A stretch of DNA of 43,141 nt from DASRHT01 sp035293765 (GTDB lineage Bacteria; Chloroflexota; Ktedonobacteria; Ktedonobacterales; Ktedonobacteraceae), in contig DATGMF010000034.1 of the NCBI GenBank assembly GCA_035293765.1, positions 1 to 43,141 of the forward strand, read 5' to 3'. Below are positions 35,337 through 43,141 of the stretch, one piece after another (position 1 is the first letter of the stretch; each line of letters begins with the position of its first letter). Under the pieces are notes generated by a model, which had not been told where the DNA came from, searched no databases, and saw only the letters and a program-made list of their open reading frames with translations. A program made the position numbers and the translations under genes.

Positions 35337-37304
35337 TCATGAAATAAAGAACAGGAGCGCCAGGGAGACAACAACGTAGAGCACAGGAGCGCCAACGACC
35401 AGCGCCCATCTGGTGCTGCGCGAAATCTCCGAGCGGCCAAACAGGAAGTAGGCGATGGGTCCCAGGATCGGGATCAGCAGCACTACAGCCATCCAGCCGA
35501 GACGTGTTCCGTCTTTTAGCTGGGCGCGGCGCACAATATCCCACATGGCGATGCTAACCCAGGCCGCATAGAGGGCCAGCGGCAGGTAGTAGGCATAGAA
35601 GGCGGTGAGCACCTCGAAAAAGGGATTGGCGAGGCCGATACCGGCCAGCGTCATTGTTGGGGCATAAGCAGCGGCAGCAGGCGTCATATTTAATGATGTC
35701 CCTTCTATTGAAGTGAAGATTCCTTGCGGTGTACTATTGGGATCTGGCATCCCTGGCTGGTTAATATCGGCGGGTACGGGTCGCGTCTTCCAATCGGGAG
35801 AGACATAGCGATTCTGCGCCACCTGCATAAAGTGAACAAAGGTGGAGGCCACTGCACCCGGATCGCCGGCTCCGGCATGCGCCATCAGAGAACCGCAAGC
35901 GTGCGTAAACTGCAACAAAGGTGGTGATGTGCGAGCCACTTTATTATCGGAGAAGCAGTTATTGCCGCCTGAGAGTGCTGCGAGAGCCAGATCGGCCACG
36001 CCTGAATTCGTTACATAGTTGCCCTTGACCGTATTGCCGCTCGGTACCCAGAAGCTTTTATCGATGTTAGGCACAATCAGGATGCCGTAGTAGCGGTGTC
36101 CATTGATACGATTATTGGCAACCAGATTGTTGTTGCCGCCCGCCAGCACAATCCCATTACCAATCGATGGATACTCCTGACCTTTGGTGGGAACATTTTC
36201 GTTATTATTGTTCTCAATCAGGTTATTGATAATGGCAGCGCCATCCTGCGGCGGATTCGGCTCGGAATCGAGCGTATTGGGAACAATGCCGGAGATATTG
36301 TCGCGCCATATCGAGTCGCGCAGCGTCAAATCGCCGCCCGCGTTCGTCCCCGAATAGCCCAGAGCGTTGTCTTCCGAGATCACGTTGGTAATGACCGCGT
36401 GACAGGGATGGCAGTCGCCAATGTAGAAGCCGGAGTCGGGCTGGCCCGCCGCCAACGAATGGTCAAACTGGCCGGTATTGGAATTGTAAGCGTAGACGCC
36501 ATAATCGCCGTTGGTATAGGCCGTCAGGTAGCTGCCGCGAAAGCCCGTCACGCCCGTCCAGTAGAAGCCGTTGCTGACATAGTGGCGCGCCGTCATATTC
36601 TCGATCACCACATTGTTCGCCACCACCTCAAAGGCATTGCTCAGCTTAAAATCGCCCTCCATAATTACGCCGTTGCGGTCTCGACCGCGAATAGTAATAT
36701 CGGGTGTCTTGACGATCAGCGCCTCGTGATACGTCCCGGGAGCAATCGAGATCATATCGCCGGATTTGGCGGCAGTGAGCGCGTCATTAATCGTCGGGAA
36801 ATCTTCCGGCACGCGCAACGTGGCACCGGAAAATTTGCGCGCCGTGCGTTGCAGGCTATTTGCATGCTGATAATCATATCTACTGCTATTGGCAGGTGGA
36901 TCGACAATAATCACGCCCGCCATCCCGACTCCCCCGGCGGCGCCATGCAAAGCGCAATAGTACGCATAAGTTCCGGGCTCGGTAAAGGTGTGAGAATAGG
37001 TTTTGCCGGCATCGATATTGCCCGAATCGAATTTGTGGTCATCGGCAGTCACTGTATGAGCCACCTGCCCATTATTCATCCAGGTGATGGTATCGCCAGC
37101 ATTGATGTGGATCTGTTTGGGACTGAACTCGTTATCCAGCATCGTGACCCTCGGCCCGCTCGGCGCTGAACCGCCTGCACCACCGCAGGCCGCCAGCATT
37201 GCCAGCAGGAGAATGGTGAGCAGCGCAAATCCTGACCAGGCAAATAATGCGGGAGTTTTGCTCCTCTTGGGGGGAAAATGGAAATGTTGCCATGAGAGCA
37301 GCAT
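35337..37304 (-). CDS. Lipoprotein fusing cupredoxin, beta-helix and C-terminal membrane domain
   Basis: A lipoprotein signal ends at Cys40 (LLAMLAAC), so the mature protein should be anchored outside the membrane. Residues 50-135 are a plastocyanin-like cupredoxin with copper ligands His83 (VAHTV), Cys117 and His120 (YYCALH) and a Met near 128. From about 165 to 470 is a NosD/pectate-lyase-type right-handed beta-helix with many Asn-rich turns. The last 100 residues have three hydrophobic segments resembling the PLDc_N membrane domain (IPILGPIAYFLFGRSE). I chose ATG 37304 because AAGGAG (37317-37312) precedes it by seven bases; the longer frame would only add residues encoded by a tandem repeat. 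The function is unknown; copper or surface polysaccharide binding is plausible. It is monocistronic. Confidence 0.8.
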   Translation of the reverse strand: MLLSWQHFHFPPKRSKTPALFAWSGFALLTILLLAMLAACGGAGGSAPSGPRVTMLDNEFSPKQIHINAGDTITWMNNGQVAHTVTADDHKFDSGNIDAGKTYSHTFTEPGTYAYYCALHGAAGGVGMAGVIIVDPPANSSRYDYQHANSLQRTARKFSGATLRVPEDFPTINDALTAAKSGDMISIAPGTYHEALIVKTPDITIRGRDRNGVIMEGDFKLSNAFEVVANNVVIENMTARHYVSNGFYWTGVTGFRGSYLTAYTNGDYGVYAYNSNTGQFDHSLAAGQPDSGFYIGDCHPCHAVITNVISEDNALGYSGTNAGGDLTLRDSIWRDNISGIVPNTLDSEPNPPQDGAAIINNLIENNNNENVPTKGQEYPSIGNGIVLAGGNNNLVANNRINGHRYYGILIVPNIDKSFWVPSGNTVKGNYVTNSGVADLALAALSGGNNCFSDNKVARTSPPLLQFTHACGSLMAHAGAGDPGAVASTFVHFMQVAQNRYVSPDWKTRPVPADINQPGMPDPNSTPQGIFTSIEGTSLNMTPAAAAYAPTMTLAGIGLANPFFEVLTAFYAYYLPLALYAAWVSIAMWDIVRRAQLKDGTRLGWMAVVLLIPILGPIAYFLFGRSEISRSTRWALVVGAPVLYVVVSLALLFFIS

Positions 37305-37416
37305 AATCGTGCTCCTTCGTTCAAAGATAGGCGATAAACACGTAGGGACTGGGCTTTTCCCCGCCCTATTGCTAAGTATAGCTAGCAAGGGAAGCAAAAG
37401 CAAGTAGGGGCTGGGC

Positions 37417-37521
37417 TTGCCCCTGCCCTGCTCATCCTTGCCCCTGCCCTGCTCGTCCTTGCCCCTGTCCTGCTCATCCTTGCCCCTGCCCTGCTCATCC
37501 TTACCCCTGCCCCGCTCATCC
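37417..37521. repeat. Five tandem copies of a 21-base repeat
   Basis: Five near-identical 21-base units (consensus TTGCCCCTGCCCTGCTC plus ATCC) run head to tail at 37417, 37438, 37459, 37480 and 37501, with a partial sixth. They lie between divergent genes. Because 21 is a multiple of three, they create open frames on both strands (GRGKDEQ or CSSLPLP repeats), but no ribosome site supports translation. Nearby GTAGGGGCTGGGC sequences link them to the palindromic family. Confidence 0.85.
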
Positions 37522-37594
37522 TTGCCCCTGCCTCTACGGGTAAAAATATGGTATGATACCAATAATACAAGTGGTGATATTTGGAGTAAGATCC

Positions 37595-37855
37595 TTGAGT
37601 GACTACCAGGCGGCAGGCGGGCCGCAAGTGAAATTTTATACCAAAGCCGGGTGTCATTTATGCGAAGATGCCCGCGATATGCTCGATGATATCGCAGCCC
37701 TGACGCCTTTTGATCTCACGGAGATCGACATTCGCAGCGATCTCGCAATTTTTGAGCTATACCGTTACCGCATCCCGGTCATTATCGTTGATGAAACTAT
37801 CGTGATTGAAGGCCGTATAGAATATGAAGATCTTGCAAAGGCTTTTCATGTCTGA
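37595..37855 (+). CDS. Glutaredoxin-like thiol protein
   Basis: This small protein of 86 residues has a thioredoxin fold start VKFYTKAGCHLC, with the redox motif Cys20-His-Leu-Cys23, and the cis-proline loop YRIPVIIVDE. It resembles the DUF836/glutaredoxin-like family, which reduces or forms disulfides in small partners. I chose TTG 37595, in frame and eight bases after GGAG (37583-37586). The ATG at 37553 would lack a ribosome site. A membrane protein gene follows 28 bases later, probably in the same operon. Confidence 0.8.
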   Translation: MSDYQAAGGPQVKFYTKAGCHLCEDARDMLDDIAALTPFDLTEIDIRSDLAIFELYRYRIPVIIVDETIVIEGRIEYEDLAKAFHV

Positions 37856-37883
37856 TTTTGCAAGCCTATGAGGAAAGAATAGT

Positions 37884-38492
37884 ATGGCAACACAACAATT
37901 ACCCGGGCCTATTCCTAATCGATCAATTTCACCCGCTCAAGCGGCATTCGCTTCCAAACAGCCGGGCGCACTGGACCGGCTGATGAACGGGTTGGGACAA
38001 TTTTTGCTCAATCAATGGGCGAACATGATTACTGCTGTGCTTGGCCTCCTGGTATTGATTGCGATCAGTATCCCTTTCCTCTCCTACTTTGGCCTGGATG
38101 CCATCGCCAAGCCGCTCTTTTACGCGCTCCATTACGTTTGCGCGCAGATACCGTCGCATTCCTTCTACATTTTCGGGCACCAGCTCGGCCTGTGCGCCCG
38201 CAACTTTTCCATCTACACCTCAATGTTCCTGGGCAGCCTCATCTTTGTGCTGACCAAGAAACGCCTGCCGGGCATCCCCTGGTGGCTCTGGGTCCTGATG
38301 TGCCTGCCGATAGCTGCCGATGGCTTCACGCAGATGTTCGGCCTGCGCGAAAGCGACTGGGTGCTGCGCATGATCACAGGGACAATTTTCGGCCTGGGCA
38401 ATGTCTGGTTCGCGCTACCGATGATGCAAAAAGCGATCCTCGAAGATACGGCTGCGATGTCTCGCATGGCTGTTTTAAGGCAACGCCATTGA
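37884..38492 (+). CDS. DUF2085-like membrane protein
   Basis: The 202-residue protein has four or five hydrophobic segments, beginning with MITAVLGLLVLIAISIPFLS. It carries the DUF2085 signature: a His/Cys-rich first part (LHYVCAQIPSHSFYIFGHQL) followed by LCARNFSIYTSMFLGSL. The C-terminal DGFTQMFGLRESDWVLRMITG also fits the family. AGGAAAG lies eight bases before the ATG. Its function is not known. The upstream glutaredoxin-like gene suggests a shared role at the membrane, possibly redox, but that is inference. Confidence 0.78.
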   Translation: MATQQLPGPIPNRSISPAQAAFASKQPGALDRLMNGLGQFLLNQWANMITAVLGLLVLIAISIPFLSYFGLDAIAKPLFYALHYVCAQIPSHSFYIFGHQLGLCARNFSIYTSMFLGSLIFVLTKKRLPGIPWWLWVLMCLPIAADGFTQMFGLRESDWVLRMITGTIFGLGNVWFALPMMQKAILEDTAAMSRMAVLRQRH

Positions 38493-38541
38493 GTATAGAC
38501 ATTATCCCCAATTAATCACAAGAAACGCGCTAACAGGGATG

Positions 38542-41500
38542 TTATTGGATAGGCCATCCTCCATGCGCCTCTATGGCCTCATCGATCTGCCCCATCAGGG
38601 TGATTGTTTCAGTAAGGGCTGCTACCACGCGCTGGTAATGCTGAAGATCGGAAAACGTGAGTTGTCTTCCCTTCCGATCCTTCAGCCACTTCTCACAGAC
38701 CTGATAGCCACCGACACGAAAATCCCACACGTCAGGTCGAACGCCTTCAACATATTGCGTTTTGTTGATCCACACACATCCTTTTTCCGGCTCTTTCAGG
38801 TCGCAGGCATAGCTTACCTTTTCGATGATATCATTACCGTTTATGGGGAAGCGTGTTGTGATTTTTCCAAATTTCTCCAGCAAATGCAGCTCGACCAGTC
38901 TGGCGCCTGATTTACATAACGTGCGAAACAGATCAGCATTGGAAGTCAGGGGCAGACGCGGGAAGTCAACTTTGAGAAATTCAGCGTACCGTTCGCGGTA
39001 GGTCGGAGCATTCAGTATTGCATAAATATAATTAAAGACATCTTCCGGCCCAAAGGTATCTTGTAGATCGCCTCTGCCATCAAAAATAAAGCGCATTTTG
39101 AGCTTGCTTGAAAAATTCTCGATAAAAGTAGGCGCGAGATTGGGTTGATGACTATTAGAAGATGAAAGTGATTCGCCAGCGTTGAAAAGGCCATTGTTTT
39201 GTCGCCCATCAGGATAGAGATAGAGAGGAAAAACATAATTTCCTTCTTTACGAGTCGCTGCATGATGGACTGCAAGTGTATTCCCAACAAGGACATGTTC
39301 AAACCTGTCAATTTCATAGCCGCGTGATGCCATTAAATTACGTGAACATTGTTTTGCATGATGCATTACATAACGGCTACCGCCTCCTCTACCAATTTCC
39401 ATCAAATCGGGCTCATAGTAAATTACTCTCCAATCGAATGGACGGTAATAAACCGGCAGAATTTTTTCTTCCCATTGTGACTTTCGAACTTTTTCTCTTT
39501 CACGCTCGGTATTCCAGTATGGACCATCTTTAACAGGTAATGTATTCAGGACCATTTCATTAGAGATAGCTTTATCAGCCAACATTCGAATACGATTATA
39601 AACTTCTGTTTTTGTGAAGCCAACATGCAAGAGGTCATTATGAGTACATATCCCTAACCCATAATGCTTACCTGCATCTATTTTGGGGTTGCCAGTTCCA
39701 AAAATATCGGTCAAACTGGGAGCCTCTTTGTATTCTTCCCCGAGTTTCGTACCTCTGGACTCAAATAAATAAAATGGAGGTTCAGGTTCAAACGTTGTCC
39801 AATCCGTTGTTGTAATATCGTGCATGGCAAGCCAGTGATATTTGCCGCCAACTAGCTTCCGTTCATTTCCCTGCCGCTCATATACCTCGCGAGGACCCCA
39901 AAGGTGAGCATGATGGACTATGCTTGTTACATTGGATGAACTAACTTTCTTCTGCCGCTTGACAAAAATACCTACGGCGACCCCTTGCTTAATGTCAAAT
40001 ACATTCCCATCTTTACTACCATTCGGCGAACGTTCTTTTTTATTACTATTCCCATGTAAATCAAGGATATAGATATCATCAAAGGTACTCATCAAACTCT
40101 GGCGCATCCCCCTGAAAGTCAGGTTATCAAGATAGCCATGATTGGTAATGAACGCGAGAATGCCATATCCGGTCTGTTCAATACGCCATTGTGCGAAGCG
40201 AATGAACTTTACGTAGTCGTCATTGAGCCACTTGGGGTTGCGCTCTCTCAGTGGCTGACCATCGACTTTAAAGTAGTTTGCGGTGGATGCTCCGGTTTGT
40301 GAGTCTTTACCCCGTAATAAATCAGTAATCCATTGTCCTTTATTCGCAGAATGCCCTGCATAGGGAGGATTGCCCAGCACCACCATCACAGGATACCCCC
40401 GCTTCACCTTCGCCGCCTCATTGGCCTCGTCAGAAATGTAACGCCCAAACATCAGTTGCGAACGCCTCAAAGCCTCATCCAGCGTATTTGTCAGGTAGAT
40501 ACCCAGGCGCTCATCTGCCTGAAAGTCATAAGCCCAGGTCGCCCTCTCACTTGCTGGCAGGTCTATCGCAGCGAGCAGCATCCCCAGCTTCAGATGGGCC
40601 ATTGCGTAAGGGGCCATCAATAACTCAAAACCGAAGAGGCGCGGGAGAAGATGCTCACGCACATAGCTCGACCACATGCCTGCATTGCCTGCCTGACGAT
40701 AGTTTTCGCGAATGTGGGCAATGACGTGGTAGAGGAATGTAGCGGTACCTGTTGCAGGATCAAGGATGAGGACGCGCGGAGTTTGCTCTGTATGCTTTTC
40801 GCCTTCTTCATCAGTAAATGAGTAGGGGATAGTTTCAGTATCTGCCAGGCCATCAGGGCAATCAAAGTGCGTTCGTAACAAAGAATCGATAGAACGCACG
40901 ATATATGATACCACCGGCTCGGGCGTGTAATATACGCCTCGCAACTCCTTAATTTCAGGATCATACTGCGCCAGAAACGTTTCATAGAAGTATACAATAG
41001 GATCTTCCTGACGTGTCTTCTTGCCGAAATCCGCCATTACCTCATCTATATCCGTGTACGCCAGGACTTGCGCCAGCTCATCTACAAAACCGACAAACGG
41101 CTCGTCATCAAGAGCCGGACCAGCAATTGAGCCGAAGAGCCTGCGTAAAAAGGGATTAGTGCGCGGTATTTCTTTTGCAGCATCACTGCGGCTGAATGGC
41201 TTTTTCCCTTTATGGTTGTAGCGAGCAGCAAACAGGCCATAGACCAGCGTTTGGGCAAACATATCCGCAAAAGCGGCCTGGGTAAGGTCTGGCAACAACA
41301 CTTCCTGAAAAGCTGCGTAAAGATCGCGTAGATCGTGTGAAACTTCTTTTGCGGTGAAAGCGTTGATAATGATATCGCGAATCATGCAAGTGAGGCGAGC
41401 CATCCGTCTGGCTAGCTCCTGGGGTTTGCGGATAGGTTCGGCGCAATGTTCTAAAAAGCTTTTGAGCAGATCTTCAACCTGCTTGATTCCTTCTTTGTCC

Positions 41501-41892
41501 AGAGCAAGATTTTTCCCTTTATCGATGACACCCAGGCTGACCGTCATTCGTCGCTCGCCCCCAATGTACCAGCGAAATTCCAGATAGTCAGTCAGGATAA
41601 GATTATCAAGAGCATTTCGATAGCGATGAAGCTGCTCATCCTGCTCGATTTTATCCAGGGAGAGGCCAATATCTTTTGCTTCGATATAACCGATGGTGAG
41701 ATTATTGCGCTCCACAACATAATCGGGCGCCCCGCACTTCTCACGTTTCGGCTCGTTCGTTGCAGTAATATTGCTATCAAGCGACTCCAGGAGTCCCTGT
41801 AATGTGGCTCGATAGGTATGCTCCGTAGCTTTTCCAGCTTTGTAATACTTTTCAATTGCGTTAAAATAGTGACGCAACGCCGTTTCGCTCAT
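38542..41892 (-). CDS. Single-chain restriction-methylase (Type IIG/ISP-like)
   Basis: This 1116-residue enzyme combines cleavage and methylation of DNA. The N-terminus has a PD-(D/E)XK nuclease site: Asp57 (APDYV), then Glu71 and Lys73 (GYIEAKD). A helical region follows. The gamma-class adenine methylase has motif I ILDPATGTATFLYHVI (Asp378) and motif IV LGNPPYAG (Asn508). The last 500 residues should be the target-recognition region. It is annotated in similar genomes as Type ISP, but no helicase motifs appear, so it looks like a shorter Type IIG-style protein; LlaBIII-type ISP enzymes have about 1500 residues. GGGGGAG lies two bases before the ATG. No separate specificity subunit is present. 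It converges with the DUF2085 gene and is next to a transposase remnant. Confidence 0.87.
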   Translation of the reverse strand: MSETALRHYFNAIEKYYKAGKATEHTYRATLQGLLESLDSNITATNEPKREKCGAPDYVVERNNLTIGYIEAKDIGLSLDKIEQDEQLHRYRNALDNLILTDYLEFRWYIGGERRMTVSLGVIDKGKNLALDKEGIKQVEDLLKSFLEHCAEPIRKPQELARRMARLTCMIRDIIINAFTAKEVSHDLRDLYAAFQEVLLPDLTQAAFADMFAQTLVYGLFAARYNHKGKKPFSRSDAAKEIPRTNPFLRRLFGSIAGPALDDEPFVGFVDELAQVLAYTDIDEVMADFGKKTRQEDPIVYFYETFLAQYDPEIKELRGVYYTPEPVVSYIVRSIDSLLRTHFDCPDGLADTETIPYSFTDEEGEKHTEQTPRVLILDPATGTATFLYHVIAHIRENYRQAGNAGMWSSYVREHLLPRLFGFELLMAPYAMAHLKLGMLLAAIDLPASERATWAYDFQADERLGIYLTNTLDEALRRSQLMFGRYISDEANEAAKVKRGYPVMVVLGNPPYAGHSANKGQWITDLLRGKDSQTGASTANYFKVDGQPLRERNPKWLNDDYVKFIRFAQWRIEQTGYGILAFITNHGYLDNLTFRGMRQSLMSTFDDIYILDLHGNSNKKERSPNGSKDGNVFDIKQGVAVGIFVKRQKKVSSSNVTSIVHHAHLWGPREVYERQGNERKLVGGKYHWLAMHDITTTDWTTFEPEPPFYLFESRGTKLGEEYKEAPSLTDIFGTGNPKIDAGKHYGLGICTHNDLLHVGFTKTEVYNRIRMLADKAISNEMVLNTLPVKDGPYWNTEREREKVRKSQWEEKILPVYYRPFDWRVIYYEPDLMEIGRGGGSRYVMHHAKQCSRNLMASRGYEIDRFEHVLVGNTLAVHHAATRKEGNYVFPLYLYPDGRQNNGLFNAGESLSSSNSHQPNLAPTFIENFSSKLKMRFIFDGRGDLQDTFGPEDVFNYIYAILNAPTYRERYAEFLKVDFPRLPLTSNADLFRTLCKSGARLVELHLLEKFGKITTRFPINGNDIIEKVSYACDLKEPEKGCVWINKTQYVEGVRPDVWDFRVGGYQVCEKWLKDRKGRQLTFSDLQHYQRVVAALTETITLMGQIDEAIEAHGGWPIQ

Positions 41893-42257
41893 GGCTCCCC
41901 CTCAATCCCTTTCGCTATAGAAATATGATGTAGCTCTTGCTCATATTAGCAGGTTCTGTGGTTTATAAGTTTAGCTTATAGAGAAAGATATGACAAGATA
42001 TCTAAAGATATGACAACATACCCACATCTTTAGAAAGCTATACACCAGGGCTATTTAATTCTTCTTTTTTTGCCCCCTTCGGGGGCGAGGGAGGGGAAGA
42101 ATGAGCGGAGACACCCCGCACCCCGCAAGGGGCACAGCCCCATAGGTGCGAACGTAAGCAAAAAAGTACCTGAACAACGGAAGAAAGAGACAAGGCATGG
42201 TTTTTTCTGCGACAGTCAACGTATTACACCATCGTTTGACAGAAAGCGAGAACCCCC
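41893..42257. other. Intergenic region with promoter repeats and the IS flank
   Basis: No gene is supported. AAAGATATGACAA is repeated at 41984-41996 and 42004-42016, and TCTAAAGAT (42001-42009) pairs with ATCTTTAGA (42026-42034). On the minus strand each direct repeat contains TTGTCA, a near-perfect -35 box; the nearer one has TAAACT 17 bases downstream. These could be tandem promoters or an operator for the restriction-methylase gene. From about 42060 the sequence changes to a GC-rich stretch with a GCCCCC/GGGGGC palindrome (42072-42086), probably part of the insertion-sequence flank. Confidence 0.5.
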
Positions 42258-42263
42258 ATGCCT
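42193..42263 (+). promoter_or_regulatory. Inverted repeat covering the transposase start codon
   Basis: AGGCATGG (42193-42200) pairs perfectly with CCATGCCT (42256-42263), which contains the ATG at 42258. In a read-in transcript this would hide the start codon, a kind of fold-back control known from IS10 and IS50. Whether it forms is unproven, as the loop is 55 bases. Confidence 0.4.
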
Positions 42264-43141
42264 CATGCAACCCATCATACTCAATGGTCGTCGGGAGAGC
42301 AACCCTCCTGTCTGCTCGATGATGCACCCTGGCAAGCGCTGCTGGCCTTGCTGCCAGCAGAGAGCTTTGAGCAAGCTCGCCTCCAGAAAGCCTTTGTGCG
42401 GGCCCGTGGCTTGCGCCACCCGGCAGATCTGCTTCGTGGCATCCTGGCCTCCGTCTTCTGCCTCAACTCGTTCCGCGTGCTGGGAAGCTGGGCGAGGAGT
42501 ATTGGCCTGTGTGGCAACGGGTGCCGGTCCTGGGCCAAGCGCACCCGCCAAGCGGCCTGCTGGCTGCTGTGGCTGCTGCAAGAGCTCTTGCCTCCCCATG
42601 GCAGCGAGGGTGAGGGAACACGGGCTTCCGCCTTTGCGGGACGGATTCATCTGGTGGATGCTCCCCACCTGCGCACCTGGAAGCGCAACGGAGAAAGCCG
42701 CCGACTTCACATGAGCTACGATCTGCTTGGCAAGCGCCTGGAACAGGTGCTTCTCACCGACCATCATGTGGGAGAAGGCTGACGCCATTTCTCCTTTGCC
42801 CCTGGCGACATTGTGGTGGGGGACAGCGCCAACTGTCGGCGTCACCCCCTCTTGGACCAGCTCGATGCTGGGGTGGACGTGGTGGTGCGGTTGCATTGGA
42901 CCAACGTTCCCTTGCAGCAGCCCACCGGCGCGCCTTTTGATCTCTGCGCCTGGCTTAGGAGCCTTGGGGACGGACAAGGAGAACAGATCGTCTGGACCCA
43001 CATCGGCAAACGCCGGGTGCGCTTTCGCCTGCTGGCCCAGCGCCTCAGCGAAGCAGCCGCCACGCGAGCACATCGCAAACGCCGAAGCAAGGCCCGTAAG
43101 CATGGGAGCAAGAACCAGCCCTTGACCATTGAGGTCACCTC
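42258..43141 (+). pseudogene. IS4-like DDE transposase with an in-frame TGA, cut by the window edge
   Basis: The frame begins MPHATHHTQWSSGEQPSCLL and shows an IS4-type N-terminus (DDAPWQALLALLP, ADLLRGILASVF). The first catalytic Asp is at codon 134 (IHLVDAPHLR), and a second plausible one at codon 189 (DIVVGDSANCRR). Codon 175 is TGA (42780-42782). The same frame stays open from there to the window end with transposase-like sequence (RHFSFAPGDIVV, later KRRSKARKHGSK). It is therefore one gene with a nonsense change, not two. The third catalytic residue and the right inverted repeat lie outside the window. It is probably inactive unless read through. Confidence 0.75.

Noticed and set aside
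36096..37169. 357-codon plus-strand frame opposite the cupredoxin lipoprotein
   Set aside because: The opposite strand has a lipobox, copper ligands and a good ribosome site; this frame is a shadow.
37305..37562. N-terminal extension of the lipoprotein with GRGKDEQ repeats
   Set aside because: It comes from the 21-base tandem repeat and would place the lipoprotein signal inside the protein; the ribosome site supports ATG 37304.
42072..42086. GCCCCC/GGGGGC palindrome as a terminator
   Set aside because: The T-run precedes it on the plus strand and reads as A on the minus strand, so neither direction has a U-run after the stem.

Overview
The window reads as a chromosomal segment of a soil bacterium, most probably a member of the Ktedonobacteria (Chloroflexota). 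This is inferred from gene content and style, not proven: AGGAG-type ribosome sites, a twin-arginine exported protein, large multidomain proteins, many palindromic 'GTAGGGxx' intergenic repeats and a degenerate IS4-like transposase. No rRNA, tRNA or CRISPR array is visible.

Layout. Bases 1-1137 are non-coding and hold a promoter candidate and a palindromic repeat. Bases 1138-4315 (+) are a tight tyrosine/homogentisate catabolic operon: 4-hydroxyphenylpyruvate dioxygenase, fumarylacetoacetate hydrolase, homogentisate dioxygenase. Bases 4464-6328 (+) are a restriction-modification pair, a NotI-family endonuclease with a D12-class adenine methylase. Bases 6560-7753 (+) encode a 2-isopropylmalate-synthase-like enzyme without the allosteric domain, behind a structured leader. 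Bases 7926-9881 (-) are a zinc-ribbon DNA methylase cut by one in-frame TAG. Bases 10075-11544 (-) encode a Tat-exported protein of unknown function. Bases 12241-14109 (+) are typA/bipA, with an intrinsic terminator inside its leader.

The centre of the window, 14215-33677 (-), is a 19.5-kb insecticidal-type toxin complex (Tc) operon of three giant genes, in transcription order: a fused TcB-TcC (2669 aa), a TcA N-terminal part (2662 aa) and a TcA C-terminal part (1111 aa). The TcB-TcC fusion keeps the Arg/Asp/Asp autoprotease triad of the Rhs core. Beyond it lies a roughly 376-residue effector region with hydrophobic stretches, an Ala/His/Pro repeat tract and a nuclease-like tail. TcA carries an unusual N-terminal extension: a peptidoglycan-binding domain, a proline-rich linker and a transthyretin-like domain. 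This operon is the most notable system here: a toxin-injection machine in an apparently free-living lineage, possibly held on the producer's cell wall.

Downstream in coordinates are an ornithine cyclodeaminase-family enzyme (33967-34914, -), a repeat-rich spacer with an orphan terminator, a lipoprotein fusing cupredoxin, beta-helix and membrane domains (35337-37304, -), a 21-bp tandem repeat, a glutaredoxin-like protein with a DUF2085-like membrane protein (37595-38492, +), a single-chain restriction-methylase of Type IIG/ISP style (38542-41892, -), and a transposase pseudogene running off the right edge (42258-43141, +).
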